Of a stretch of 45,752 nt of DNA, positions 1 to 11,600 are shown one piece after another (position 1 is the first letter of the stretch; each line of letters opens with the position of its first letter). Source of the stretch: JAUHXS01 sp965213575 (GTDB lineage Bacteria > Bacteroidota > Bacteroidia > Chitinophagales > JAUHXS01); the NCBI GenBank assembly GCA_965213575.1, contig CBDBZN010000039.1, positions 1 through 45,752 on the forward strand, in the 5' to 3' direction. The notes under the pieces are model-generated. The model was not told the origin of the DNA, did no database searches, and saw only the letters and a program-made list of their open reading frames with translations. The translations under genes and the position numbers were made by a program.

Positions 1-899
1 TCCGGTGTTTTTGAATTGGTTGAAGAATAGCGACAAACCCAGCCATTAGGAAGTTCGTAACTAATAGGAACACCACCGCCTCCGCCGGTTGTGTCGCCTA
101 TCAATATTACATTTGGCAATACGCTCATTTGTTGTGCAAATTGATTGGTGGCACTATAGCTTTTTCGATTAATTAATAAAGCAACTTTTCCTAAATATCG
201 AATATTACCATGCGGCTCGTTGTAAAAACTGATAGGATCATAAAAATCATTATGGGCAGGCCCAGCTTTGTAAGCTTCTAAATATGCAAGTGTTTTAATA
301 TCTGTAAATCTGCTTACCAATAGATCGCCATTTTGAGTATTTCCTCCGGAATTATCTCTCACATCGAGAATAATTCCTTTGACGCCTAAAGCTAAAAATT
401 TAGTGATCACATATTCTATGTGAAAAGGCTGAATCGTACTGCCAAAGCTACCGTAATATATGTAACCGACTGAATCAATAACTCTATTAATAAGCGGGCC
501 GGTTATTTCATAATTGTCCTTCAAATAGTTGCGTTCAATAATGGTATAATCAAAGTTTTGAGGGTAATCAAGGTACCATTGCCAATACCTGGAAAAGTTA
601 AAAGAAGAGACTAAATTAGTATGTCCATCTTTGAGTTCAGCAAGCATATCGGCGAGTACTTCAAACAATTCTAAAGAGGACATGTCTTGATCTATCTGTT
701 GAGCATAAGTAACATATATAGCATCCCAATCTACATTCTTCACTTCAAAAAGAGCATATTTTTGGTCTAGTTCACTCCATAAAGTATTGAAAACTGTTGC
801 AGGGTCTGTTGCGGGATCTTTTTGAATAATAGCTTTTTCACAGGCTAAGCTGCTTATAATAAGAATAAACAGCCATTTGTTATTTTTAAATGGGGTCAC
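1..899 (-). CDS. S41 family peptidase lipoprotein (C-terminus off window)
   Basis: A minus-strand reading frame is open from 899 to the left edge (about 299 residues), so the C-terminal end is missing. Translation from GTG at 899-897 gives a lipoprotein signal (KWLFILIISSLAC, lipobox Cys20), supporting this start; an in-frame stop lies just upstream at 911-909. The mature part has S41/C-terminal-processing-peptidase features: LKDGHTNL near 89-96, GVKGIILDVRDNSGGNTQNG near 172-191, and RKSYSAT with the likely nucleophile Ser249, then GDTTGGGGG. No PDZ domain is obvious. Inferred role: outer-membrane-anchored periplasmic or surface protease. It begins 2 bp after the upstream gene ends, so the two are probably co-transcribed. 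Confidence 0.85.
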   Translation of the reverse strand, partial: MTPFKNNKWLFILIISSLACEKAIIQKDPATDPATVFNTLWSELDQKYALFEVKNVDWDAIYVTYAQQIDQDMSSLELFEVLADMLAELKDGHTNLVSSFNFSRYWQWYLDYPQNFDYTIIERNYLKDNYEITGPLINRVIDSVGYIYYGSFGSTIQPFHIEYVITKFLALGVKGIILDVRDNSGGNTQNGDLLVSRFTDIKTLAYLEAYKAGPAHNDFYDPISFYNEPHGNIRYLGKVALLINRKSYSATNQFAQQMSVLPNVILIGDTTGGGGGVPISYELPNGWVCRYSSTNSKTP

Positions 900-901
900 T
901 A

Positions 902-1681
902 TTAAAAATTAAATAATAAAGTTCCATAAATAAACTGACTTCCGGAATTCACTGCATGAGTATGAGAAATATGATAAAAATCCCATGCGTAGTTTATTGC
1001 AATCGCATTATTATTACTCAACATATACTTTAGCTGAAAGGCAGTCGATATACGAAAGAACTCATTAAGTGTTTGAATTTTGCCACTATGTAAAGTTGCT
1101 TTGACCGGTTTTTCCCAATTACCTTCTAAAAATCCTTCAGGAATAGAAGAGGCAAAAGAAGGCCTAATAACGTAAGCAATCATTGGAAAAGATAAATTAC
1201 CGGACAATACAAAAGTTCTGTCTCTAAATGTAAAATATTTATGTAAAGAAGATGTTAATCCTAATGAGGTTGCAAAATCATAATTATACGCATTATTTGA
1301 GTATAAACGATTTTCTCTGTAAGCACCTAATATATTAAATGTTCCACCTAAATACCAATTCATTTTTGAAACTTCCAAATTCCTAATTTGTTTTTGTAAG
1401 GAATATGCAATTTCGCTCTTTAAATATTGAGCTACTCCTTTAGCTTTGCCAGGGCTAATAGCTCCTATATCAAATGATAGATTTAAGTTGGTTAATAAGC
1501 TGTCTTTTAATTTGTTATACCCTATTCCCGAATGAAAGGCACTGCCATTATATACGCGAGATGACATTCCTTCGTCATATGTACTATTATGGGTACAACC
1601 GGTAGATAATGAAAAATATCGATCTTGCGCTAGGCTGCAAAGACTATATGAAATCAAAATTCCTATATAAATAATTCTCAT
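902..1681 (-). CDS. Predicted outer-membrane or exported protein, unknown function
   Basis: The 259-aa product starts with a signal peptide (MRIIYIGILISYSLCSLAQ, cut after AQ). The rest alternates aromatic and polar residues in short stretches and ends in LLFNF; a terminal Phe after beta strands is typical of outer-membrane beta barrels. I do not recognise a specific family. The gene lies 2 bp upstream of the S41 peptidase lipoprotein on the same strand, so the two probably form an operon. The barrel interpretation is an inference from pattern, not a domain match. Confidence 0.6.
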   Translation of the reverse strand: MRIIYIGILISYSLCSLAQDRYFSLSTGCTHNSTYDEGMSSRVYNGSAFHSGIGYNKLKDSLLTNLNLSFDIGAISPGKAKGVAQYLKSEIAYSLQKQIRNLEVSKMNWYLGGTFNILGAYRENRLYSNNAYNYDFATSLGLTSSLHKYFTFRDRTFVLSGNLSFPMIAYVIRPSFASSIPEGFLEGNWEKPVKATLHSGKIQTLNEFFRISTAFQLKYMLSNNNAIAINYAWDFYHISHTHAVNSGSQFIYGTLLFNF

Positions 1682-1748
1682 TTCATTACCTTTTGCATTG
1701 AGACATTCTTAACCCAATATAATATGTAAAACTTATAACGATATGATA

Positions 1749-4010
1749 TTATTTGAATCTCTCAATATTTTTATGATAAGAAACACTGGATAATTTTCTT
1801 ACTAAGTTATGGCTGAATTTATTCATTTTTAAAATTTCTCTCGGGCTGGCTAAACGCAATCTTCTGAACAATAATAAAGCACTTCCGTTACATTCTAAAT
1901 GGTAAATATCTTCATATTCAAAAAAACGAATCAGATCAGGAGTAAATAATTTTTCAATAGATTGTTTATCAGAGCTTTTTAAAGTAAATTCTTTAGAAAA
2001 TTCAGTAAAAATTTTAAAGTCAATATCTTCATAGCCTGCGAATTGCATTAATTTATCAAAGAAAACCTCTTTCTCTAATACAAATTTTGGCAAGGTAAAT
2101 GGTATAGTCAGATATTCTGCCGTTGTATGGTATACTTCTGTAGCCAATAGAACTCCTTCATCGTACGTTATATCACTAATTTCCCATGCAGTATTAAGTT
2201 CAGAATATTTCCCGGTTAATATATTTCTTTTATACTCAATAGGCCGGGTTTCGAAAAATTGAAATTGTTTTATATTACTAATGTTCCAAGTGTTTTTCGG
2301 ATCGAAAGTCCATTTGTGGTAGGCGGCCATATTTTGGAGTTCAATTTGTCTTTTAGTAAACGTAATAGATTTTCTCCTTTTAATTCTACCTTGAGTGTGC
2401 AATGCATCGGGATGATCAGAGCTTGCTCTATGAATATCTAATCCTGTTAAATCTAAAGCTCCTCCATTAGTATTGTATAAATACTGGTAATCATGAATAT
2501 ATTCCAACATAGTATGGCCGACTAAAGAAGTGTGGGTAAAATCAACAACCGTATTGCTTTTAGGTGGGATTTTTAATAATTGTGTTTCCAATTTAGGTAT
2601 GTGTAAGAAATTGGCAATACCTCTTATTTTAATATAGTAAATGTTTTCTTCATTGAGATGCACGATATTCATGGAAGAATTAAATAGATAAACAAAAAAC
2701 TTTTTAATAGATAATCTGGAAGAAATAAAATGAATAAAAAGGGTTATAACTGTACCAATTAGTATACCCCATATCAATCCCAAAAGCAATGTTATTATTA
2801 AAGATGCTAATAATATTACCAGCTGTTCAGGGCCTTTTATGTAGGCATCTTTATATATTCTAGGCGCTGATAATTTGTATCCGGTAAATATCAAAATTCC
2901 TGCTAAAGTGGCTAAAGGTATCTTTTGAATGATTCCTGAAAAGATTAATACAAAAACTAGAATTATTACACCATGATAAAAATTTGACCATTTTGTTTTT
3001 CCTCCATTATTTATATTTACAGAACTTCTAACAATAACGGTGATGACTGGCAGGCCTCCTATTAATCCTGAAAGAATAGTACTAAGGCCCATTGCAGATA
3101 AATCTTTATTATGGTTAGTAGTACGGTGATAAGGGTCTAGTTTATCGACTGCTTTAGAACTCAACAAGGTTTCTATAGTGGAAACTAAAGTGATAGATAT
3201 TACAATGATCCAGAATTGAAATTCTCCTATTTTAGAAAAGTTAGGAAATATTAAGCTGTTTGCTAATTTATCTGGTAACCTAACCAATAAGTAAGGTCCA
3301 ATTTCATGTACTTTTTTAAGAAAGTATATTTCTCCATATTCAAAAAAATTAAAGAAATATACAAATGGTATAGCAAACAGTATAGCCCAAATAGTACCGG
3401 GAATGAAATGAATAAATTTGCTTTTAATCTTAGGATGAAAAATTAAGATCATAAGGGTATTCAATGAAATTATTGTAACAAAAGGGTTTTGATTAAAAAT
3501 TATTTGTGGTATAGAAATAATAGATTGCAAGGTAGAAGTAGGAGGGAGCGATACGCCAAATGCCATAGGCAGTTGCTTTATAAGAATAATAATTCCGATA
3601 GCTGCCAACATGCCGTGAATAACAGAGGAGGGGAGGATACTCCCAAGTTTGCCCATCTTAAAAAGCCCCATTAACATTTGTAAAATTCCTGATATAATGA
3701 TGGCAGCTAAAACATAAGGATATCCGGATATGATATCATCACCCAATACTTTTGTAGCACTGAGGGTAACAGCTATAAGTCCGGCTGCTGGGCCATTTAT
3801 ACCTAAATGACTACCTCTGATAAAGGTAGTCATTAACCCTCCTATAATAGAAGGAATTAATCCCGACATGGGAGGAGCACCTGATGCAAGGGCAATACCT
3901 ATTCCTAAAGGCAAAGCTACCAATGCTACACTCAAACCGGCTATTAAGTCATTACGCCAATTGGCTTTTAACTCTTGCCAGCTTTTTAAAATTTGAGTGT
4001 TATGAGGCAC
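1749..4010 (-). CDS. SulP/SLC26 family anion transporter with C-terminal extension
   Basis: A 753-aa membrane protein. The first ~430 residues are a multi-spanning SulP core: LIAGLSVALVALPLGIGIAL near 22-42, the family-typical GPAAGL, and LSSKAVDKLDPYHRTTNHNKD followed by GLSTILSGLIGGLPV. SulP proteins move sulfate, bicarbonate or other anions across the inner membrane; the substrate cannot be read here. A cytoplasmic STAS-like segment follows (about 455-550; VVDFTHTSLVGHTMLEYI). Unusually, about 180-200 further residues follow, soluble and rich in aromatic and acidic residues, with no family I recognise. A beta-carbonic anhydrase lies 30 kb away, which is too far to assign bicarbonate as substrate. 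The gene appears to be a single unit. Confidence 0.88.
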   Translation of the reverse strand: MPHNTQILKSWQELKANWRNDLIAGLSVALVALPLGIGIALASGAPPMSGLIPSIIGGLMTTFIRGSHLGINGPAAGLIAVTLSATKVLGDDIISGYPYVLAAIIISGILQMLMGLFKMGKLGSILPSSVIHGMLAAIGIIILIKQLPMAFGVSLPPTSTLQSIISIPQIIFNQNPFVTIISLNTLMILIFHPKIKSKFIHFIPGTIWAILFAIPFVYFFNFFEYGEIYFLKKVHEIGPYLLVRLPDKLANSLIFPNFSKIGEFQFWIIVISITLVSTIETLLSSKAVDKLDPYHRTTNHNKDLSAMGLSTILSGLIGGLPVITVIVRSSVNINNGGKTKWSNFYHGVIILVFVLIFSGIIQKIPLATLAGILIFTGYKLSAPRIYKDAYIKGPEQLVILLASLIITLLLGLIWGILIGTVITLFIHFISSRLSIKKFFVYLFNSSMNIVHLNEENIYYIKIRGIANFLHIPKLETQLLKIPPKSNTVVDFTHTSLVGHTMLEYIHDYQYLYNTNGGALDLTGLDIHRASSDHPDALHTQGRIKRRKSITFTKRQIELQNMAAYHKWTFDPKNTWNISNIKQFQFFETRPIEYKRNILTGKYSELNTAWEISDITYDEGVLLATEVYHTTAEYLTIPFTLPKFVLEKEVFFDKLMQFAGYEDIDFKIFTEFSKEFTLKSSDKQSIEKLFTPDLIRFFEYEDIYHLECNGSALLLFRRLRLASPREILKMNKFSHNLVRKLSSVSYHKNIERFK

Positions 4011-4080
4011 TTTTTAGTATTGCAATACAAATAATATAATGATTACAAATATAGCATTTTCAGATATTCGCAAAAGAAAT

Positions 4081-4129
4081 GAAAAATCCATAATTAGATT
4101 AACCTACAACTGTTTAATCTAATTATGGA
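4081..4129 (-). terminator. Intrinsic terminator after the fibrinogen-domain gene
   Basis: A perfect 16-bp inverted repeat (arms 4087-4102 and 4114-4129, 11-nt loop) lies just past the stop codon at 4137. Read on the minus strand it is followed by TTTTTC. The stem is AT-rich but long, fitting termination of the leftward 12085-4137 unit. Confidence 0.75.
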
Positions 4130-4136
4130 AAATGTA

Positions 4137-5579
4137 TTAATCAAAATCTTTTATCCATAGCAGAACATTACATTCTGATCGGTTATTAGCCGTACAAACC
4201 GATGTGCTATTACATCCGTTAGTAATAAAACCCTCAGCATTATAGCTATAAATGATTTGATAACCGGAAGTTCCTCCTGACCATGAATCAAAAGCACTAC
4301 CATAAGGAGAAGTGGCTGTTTGTAAATTTGCCCCACTAACTGCATCAGCATAAGTGATATGATATGTTTGAATATTATTCGCATTAGTAGCTGCTGAGTT
4401 AAATGTCAAAGGTGATTTGAAATAAATGCTTTTAGTCGGTTGGCAGCTATTTTGACGTTCAATCCACATAATAGAAGTAGATGCGGTGCCTCTTAATAAA
4501 TTAACATCGGCGTCTGTAAATTTAGCATATCCTGATTGACTGGGTAGGATAGGTTTAGCGCCAATACTTCCAGTAGCTGTATTAACAGTATTTTTAGGGC
4601 CTGTATTTACAACTAATGTCCATCCTCCACCATTTCTAGTCATATCACAATAACACTCATAAGGAGCATTACCACCTGCACCATCAGGATCGATAAAATA
4701 AGTGCCATCTGTTCCGGGTGTTGCACCATTATTGTCATAAATATCTTTACAACTTAACCCCGGATTGCTTATTGTCTCACCGTAATCTGTTACAGTATTG
4801 CTCCACTGAAACCAAGTTGCAGCTGCAAAATATTGTATTTGATTTGCAGTTGTGTTATAGATAGTAAGCCCTTCAGCAGGAGATTCAATTGCATTTCTTT
4901 GGGCATCCGTCATACGGGGAATTAATAATCCTTTTTTAGCTGAAGTCTTGACTTCCATTTTAGCCGATGCATCAATTGTACCCGTACCAATCAATACGCC
5001 TGCAGCTGCATTAGCTCCAGTTGCTCCAGTACTACTTGAGGTATAGCTTAGATCATTCCAATCTGAACCATCATAAAATGTTACTTGCTTAGTTATTTTA
5101 TTATATATCATCAAACCTGTAACCGGAGAAGTGGGTAGCCCTGTTGCACTTCTAGGTAAGAGAAATCCTTTTAATGTATCATTTACATGTAGAATGGCTG
5201 AATTGTCAGGATCAGCAATACCTACGCCTACGCCAATATCAGTACCTGCTGTACTTGGATTTGTAGCTACTTCAATAATTGTTCTATTAATTTGCTGCCA
5301 ATTATTGCCGTCATACACATTGTGATAACCACCTGCAGATCGGTTAAAAATGATTAATCCCTCTGCAGGAGATTTTAGTGCATCACGTTGTGTCACCGTC
5401 ATTACAGGAAAGATAACTCCTTTCGTAGTAGATTGGATATCTAATTCTGAAGCAGGGTCGCCTGCTGCGTCATCTTCATTAATAGTTACCTGAGCATCAG
5501 TGCTGCTAAATAACATTAGACTCATTGATAAGCAGATAATTATCTTATTCATTTTAATCGGTAATTGATGCATTTTCAT
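4137..5579 (-). CDS. Secreted protein with fibrinogen-like C-terminal domain
   Basis: A 480-aa exported protein. An internal Met (residue 10, codon at 5552) gives the cleaner signal peptide MNKIIICLSMSLMLFSSTDA, so the true start may be 5552. The N-terminal ~250 residues carry diverged copies of a short module (QRDALKSPAEGLIIFN near 60-77, QRNAIESPAEGLTIYN near 225-242) that often occurs in Bacteroidota surface proteins. From about residue 270 there is a fibrinogen-like domain: GLSCKDIY, then YECYCDM and NGGGWTLVVN, plus several later Cys. This fold often binds glycans or proteins. There is no T9SS sorting domain at the end. It lies 23 bp downstream of the giant repeat protein, so co-expression as a surface module is likely. 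Confidence 0.8.
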   Translation of the reverse strand: MKMHQLPIKMNKIIICLSMSLMLFSSTDAQVTINEDDAAGDPASELDIQSTTKGVIFPVMTVTQRDALKSPAEGLIIFNRSAGGYHNVYDGNNWQQINRTIIEVATNPSTAGTDIGVGVGIADPDNSAILHVNDTLKGFLLPRSATGLPTSPVTGLMIYNKITKQVTFYDGSDWNDLSYTSSSTGATGANAAAGVLIGTGTIDASAKMEVKTSAKKGLLIPRMTDAQRNAIESPAEGLTIYNTTANQIQYFAAATWFQWSNTVTDYGETISNPGLSCKDIYDNNGATPGTDGTYFIDPDGAGGNAPYECYCDMTRNGGGWTLVVNTGPKNTVNTATGSIGAKPILPSQSGYAKFTDADVNLLRGTASTSIMWIERQNSCQPTKSIYFKSPLTFNSAATNANNIQTYHITYADAVSGANLQTATSPYGSAFDSWSGGTSGYQIIYSYNAEGFITNGCNSTSVCTANNRSECNVLLWIKDFD

Positions 5580-5602
5580 AATTATGTGAATTTACAGGAT
5601 TA

Positions 5603-8600
5603 TTAATAAACAACTAGTTTTTTAGTGTATAAATTTTTGCCATCATTAGCTATTACTGTATACATACCTTTTGCTAAAGCTTGTTTAAAACTTATTTCTA
5701 AGTAAGCACTGCCTTTTTCGCTCATGGTTAACTTTGTTTCTAATACTGTTTTAGCAGTAATATCTTCAATTATAATATTAACATTTTCTCCATGGCCAAA
5801 ATTAGAAAGCATTAAGTTTACGTTTTGATCAAACGCTACCGGATTAGGATATATATTTAAAATCCCACCATTTGCAGAAAAATTATCATCTGCTATGAAT
5901 TCCACAACACGAATATGAGAATAACTGTAAGAGCCATCGTAGTCTGTTTGTTTTAATCTATAATAATTATATCCATCTTCTGGTTCATAATCAAAATCAC
6001 TATACTTATTTATTTCTGTTGAATTACCTACTGCGGCGATAGTTGCTATTTCTACAAAATCATATCCATTAGTACTTCTTTCTATAGTAAAATAATCATT
6101 ATTTATCTCTAATGCTGTAGCCCAATCAAGTTTAACTGACCTATCAATTGCAGTAGCATTAAAATATAATAATTCAATAGGTAATGGCATATTTAATGTC
6201 TTAGCGATAGCAAAATTTGAAAAGCTGGTATAGCCTGTTCTTTGAGCAAACCCATTTCCACCGTTATAAACTCTTCCTGGGTTTCCTCCTTCTGGTACAT
6301 TCGTGGTATAAGAGAAAGCATCCCAATCAAAATATCTAGTAGAGGAAGAAGGCCTTTTTACTATAGCAAATTGATCATTTTCAGCAGCTGTTAATCCTGC
6401 GATGTTTGCTACATAAAGATTTATCCCATAATTTCCTCCGGTTACAGTTCCCGTTGGATTGATAGTCCATTCTGCTGTTTCTTGGATAAATTCTAACGCT
6501 ACGCCACCTTGAATGGCTTTAGAATTATCTAAACTATCATCAACTTCAGCTCCTGCCTCAATAATAGAAGCGACGGAAGCAGTTAAAGCACTAACACCAG
6601 TTAAATTATTATTTAAAAACTCTGCTAGATGATAATCATTGCTTGTTGCGTCTTTACCAATTGGCAAAGCATAAATATTTGTATTGGTAGTTATTGCTTT
6701 ATAAAGAGTTCCATATATAAAACTGTTGGCAGAATGGCCTGTAATATGAGCGGCGCTAGTGCTTGTACAAAATAAAGTGTCAGATCCGGTTATAATTATA
6801 CCGTTATTAAGTGTTAGTTGATTGGATACAACTAGTTTATGGGCCATGGTTAAATTACCCACAGTATTATTCATAGTTAGATTTTCTAAAATAGTTGGTG
6901 ATGTTCCTCTTATTTGATTTGCGCCTAGGCCTTCAAATTGAAGAGAACCAGTCGTTCCTCCGGCTAATACAAGGCTTCCTGTTCCATTATTTATAAAGTC
7001 TTTATTAGCAATAATTAATCCATTTGTTTGAATAGACGATCCAACATCATTAGTAATATTCCCTTCGATTTCAATTTGTCCGCCGGTTTCCACTTTTAAA
7101 ATCCCACCATTTTCAATTAATAAATCTGCATTAATACCCGCCGCCAATAAATTAGTACTTGTCTCTATTCTTAAAACATTTCTGTTGATAAATACCTCAT
7201 TATTAATCGTTGGCTGTATATATAATTCATCACTCAAATATGCTATGATGTAGCTGCCCAGTGTTGTCAATATCTGTCTGGATGCCAACACTGTTGTCGG
7301 GGTATAATTCTGAGTTACATGAGAATGTGAACCCAAATCCTGCCAACCAGCACCTATATCAGTGATAACCGCATAATTATCTTGGTTTCCACCTTTATCA
7401 GTATGGCCGGTTGATTGAATGGTTACATTATAATTAATATTAGTAGGAAGTGCGTTTGGTGTAAATTTCCAATATCCATAATCTAAAAACTCATCTACAT
7501 CTTCACCGTCTACCATTAATCCTGCCGGGACAGGATTTTCATCGCTTATAGTAAATGCGACATCGATATAACTGAGGCCTGACACGCTGTTGATGTACAT
7601 CCCGGCCAGTTCAAATTGAGTAGCAGTTCCTATCGGAAAGTTATATTCAATGCCTGCAGTCACGTATCTTCTAAAGTTACCAAAGACATATTTACCCGGC
7701 CCAAAACCACTCATGCCATCGGTAGGAGCAGTTATATCTAATCTATTGGCTCCTGTAGTAATGATACCATCGGTAAAAGATAGGCCGGTAGAGATGGTTT
7801 GGTTAGTAGTTAGTGTTACTCCGGTAGAATTATCAATAGAGAAATTTTCAAAAATAGTCGTTACCGCACCTCCAATATTTTGATTGGCGCTGCCGTTAAA
7901 TTCTACCATTCCGCTAGCTGCTCCTGCTAATGCCACACTAGCAGTTGCATCATTTATCCAATTGCCTTTAATTTGCAAAAGGCCGTCTATCTGGTAAGAA
8001 GAACTGCTTAAGTTATTGACATCGCCATCAGCTGTTATCATCCCATCAGTTTGAATTTTTATTATACCGCTGTTGGTATTATTGATTGATACGGTACTAC
8101 CTGAAGTTGTTGTTGTTGCATTCTCTGCAACTTGAAAAGTTAATCCTTTAACTCTCAACTCCTCTGTGATTAAAGGTTGGGTATACAATTCATCACTTAA
8201 ATATGCTATGATGTAGCTGCCCAGGGTTGTCAATATCTGCCTGGATGCCAACACTGTTGTCGGGGTATAATTCTGAGTCACATTAGAATGCGAACCCAAA
8301 TCCTGCCAATCAGCACCGATGTCAGTAATAACAGCATAATTATCTTGCGTGCCGCCTTTATCAGTATGGCCGGTTGATTGTATAGTTACGTTGTAGTTGA
8401 TGCTTGTCGGAACTATATTAGGCGTAAATGTCCAGTACCCATAATCTAAAAACTCATCTACATCTTCTCCGTTGACCATCAGTCCTGCCGGGACAGGATT
8501 TTCATCGCTTACAGTAAATCCTACATCAACATAGCTTAAGCCGGTAACACTATTAATATACATTCCAGCTAGTTCAAATTGAGTTGCTGTGCCTATTGGG

Positions 8601-11600
8601 AAGTTGTATTCTATTCCTTGTGAAACATATCTTCTGAAATTGCCAAAAACATATTTACCGGGGCCAAACCCGCTCATGCCATCGGTAGGAGCAGTTATAT
8701 CTAATCTATTGGCTCCTGTAGTAATGATACCATCGGTAAAAGATAGGCCGGTAGAGATGGTTTGGTTGGTAGTTAGTGTTACTCCGGCAGAATTATCAAT
8801 AGAGAAATTTTCAAAAATAGTCGTTACCGCACCTCCAATATTCTGGTTAGCCGTACCGTTAAACTCAATTGTTCCGTTAGCTGCTCCTGCTAATGCAACA
8901 CTAGCAGTTGCATCATTTATCCAATTGCCTTTAATTTGCAAAAGGCCGTCAACCTGGTAAGAAGAGCTACTTAAGTTATTGACATCGCCATCAGTTGTTA
9001 TCACGCCATCAGTTTGGATTTTAACTATGCCGCTGTTGGTATTGTTAATGGCTACGCTGCTACCTGAAGTGGTTGCCGTTGCAGTGCCCGGCACGTTGAA
9101 AATTAAGCCTTTTATTCTAAGCTCTTCGGTTATTGTAGGTTGCATGTATAAATCATCATCTAAATAAGCGATTATATAATCACCAAAAGTAGTGAGGACT
9201 TGCCTTTTTGCTAAAACCGTGGTTGGGCTATATTGTTGCGTGGCGTTGGAATGTACTCCTAAGTTCTGCCAACCAGCACCTATATCAGTGATAACCGCAT
9301 AATTATCTTGGTTTCCACCTTTATCAGTATGGCCGGTTGATTGTATAGTTACGTTGTAGTTGATGCTTGTCGGAACTATATTAGGCGTAAATGTCCAGTA
9401 CCCATAATCTAAAAACTCATCTACATCTTCTCCGTTGACCATCAGTCCTGCCGGGACAGGATTTTCATCGCTTACAGTAAATCCTACATCAACATAGCTT
9501 AAGCCGGTAACACTATTAATATACATTCCAGCTAGTTCAAATTGAGTTGCTGTGCCTATTGGGAAGTTGTATTCTATTCCTTGTGAAACATATCTTCTGA
9601 AATTGCCAAAAACATATTTACCGGGGCCAAACCCGCTCATGCCATCGGTAGGAGCAGTTATATCTAATCTATTGGCTCCTGTAGTAATGATACCATCGGT
9701 AAAAGATAGGCCGGTAGAGATGGTTTGGTTGGTAGTTAGTGTTACTCCGGCAGAATTATCAATAGAGAAATTTTCAAAAATAGTCGTTACCGCACCTCCA
9801 ATATTCTGGTTAGCCGTACCGTTAAACTCAATTGTTCCGTTAGCTGCTCCTGCTAATGCAACACTAGCAGTTGCATCATTTATCCAATTGCCTTTAATTT
9901 GCAAAAGGCCGTCAACCTGGTAAGAAGAGCTACTTAAGTTATTGACATCGCCATCAGTTGTTATCACGCCATCAGTTTGGATTTTAACTATGCCGCTGTT
10001 GGTATTGTTAATGGCTACGCTGCTACCTGAAGTGGTTGCCGTTGCAGTGCCCGGCACGTTGAAAATTAAGCCTTTTATTCTAAGCTCTTCGGTTATTGTA
10101 GGTTGCATGTATAAATCATCATCTAAATAAGCGATTATATAATCACCAAAAGTAGTGAGGACTTGCCTTTTTGCTAAAACCGTGGTTGGGCTATATTGTT
10201 GCGTGGCGTTGGAATGTACTCCTAAGTTCTGCCAACCAGCACCTATATCAGTGATAACCGCATAATTATCTTGGTTTCCACCTTTATCAGTATGGCCGGT
10301 TGATTGTATAGTTACGTTGTAGTTGATGCTTGTCGGAACTATATTAGGCGTAAATGTCCAGTACCCATAATCTAAAAACTCATCTACATCTTCTCCGTTG
10401 ACCATCAGTCCTGCCGGGACAGGATTTTCATCGCTTACAGTAAATCCTACATCAACATAGCTTAAGCCGGTAACACTATTAATATACATTCCAGCTAGTT
10501 CAAATTGAGTTGCTGTGCCTATTGGGAAGTTGTATTCTATTCCTTGTGAAACATATCTTCTGAAATTGCCAAAAACATATTTACCGGGGCCAAACCCGCT
10601 CATGCCATCGGTAGGAGCAGTTATATCTAATCTATTGGCTCCTGTAGTAATGATACCATCGGTAAAAGATAGGCCGGTAGAGATGGTTTGGTTGGTAGTT
10701 AGTGTTACTCCGGCAGAATTATCAATAGAGAAATTTTCAAAAATAGTCGTTACCGCACCTCCAATATTCTGGTTAGCCGTACCGTTAAACTCAATTGTTC
10801 CGTTAACTGCTCCTGCTAATGCAACACTAGCAGTTGCATTATTTGTCCAATCACCTTTGACTTGCAATAAGCCATCTATTTGGTAGCTGGAACTACTTAA
10901 GTTATTGACATCTCCATCCGCTGCTAATAGTCCATCTGCTTGTACTTTTATAATGCCACTGTTACTATTGTTGATAGCTACGCTGCTACCTGAAGTAGTT
11001 GCCGTTGCAGCGTCGGATACATTAAAGATTAGTCCTTTTACTCTAAGTTCGTCAGTTACCGCCGGTTGAATATATAAATCACTTCCTAAATAAGCGACAA
11101 TATAACCACCTAATGTTGTTAATGCCTGTCTTTTTGCTAAAACTGTTGTTGGAGTATATTGTTGCGTGGCGTTGGAATGTATCCCTAAATCCTCCCAACC
11201 CCCTGCAATATCAGTAATAACGGCATAATTATCTTGCGTGCCGCCTTTATCAGTATGACCGGTTGATTGAATGGTTACATTATAATTAATGTTAGTAGGA
11301 AGTGCGTTTGGTGTAAATTTCCAATATCCATAATCTAAAAACTCATCTACATCTTCACCGTCTACCATTAATCCTGCCGGGACAGGATTTTCATCACTTA
11401 TGGTAAATGCGACATCGATATAACTGAGGCCTGACACGCTGTTGATGTACATCCCGGCCAGTTCAAATTGAGTAGCAGTTCCTATCGGAAAGTTATATTC
11501 AATGCCTGCAGTCACGTATCTTCTAAAGTTACCAAAGACATATTTACCCGGCCCAAAACCACTCATGCCGTCAGTAGGAGCAGTTATATCTAATCTATTG

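Noticed and set aside
8589..10886. Three near-identical 123-codon plus-strand reading frames at 963-bp spacing
   Set aside because: They are antisense shadows of the tandem repeats in the giant minus-strand gene, lack signals of their own and repeat only because the DNA repeats.
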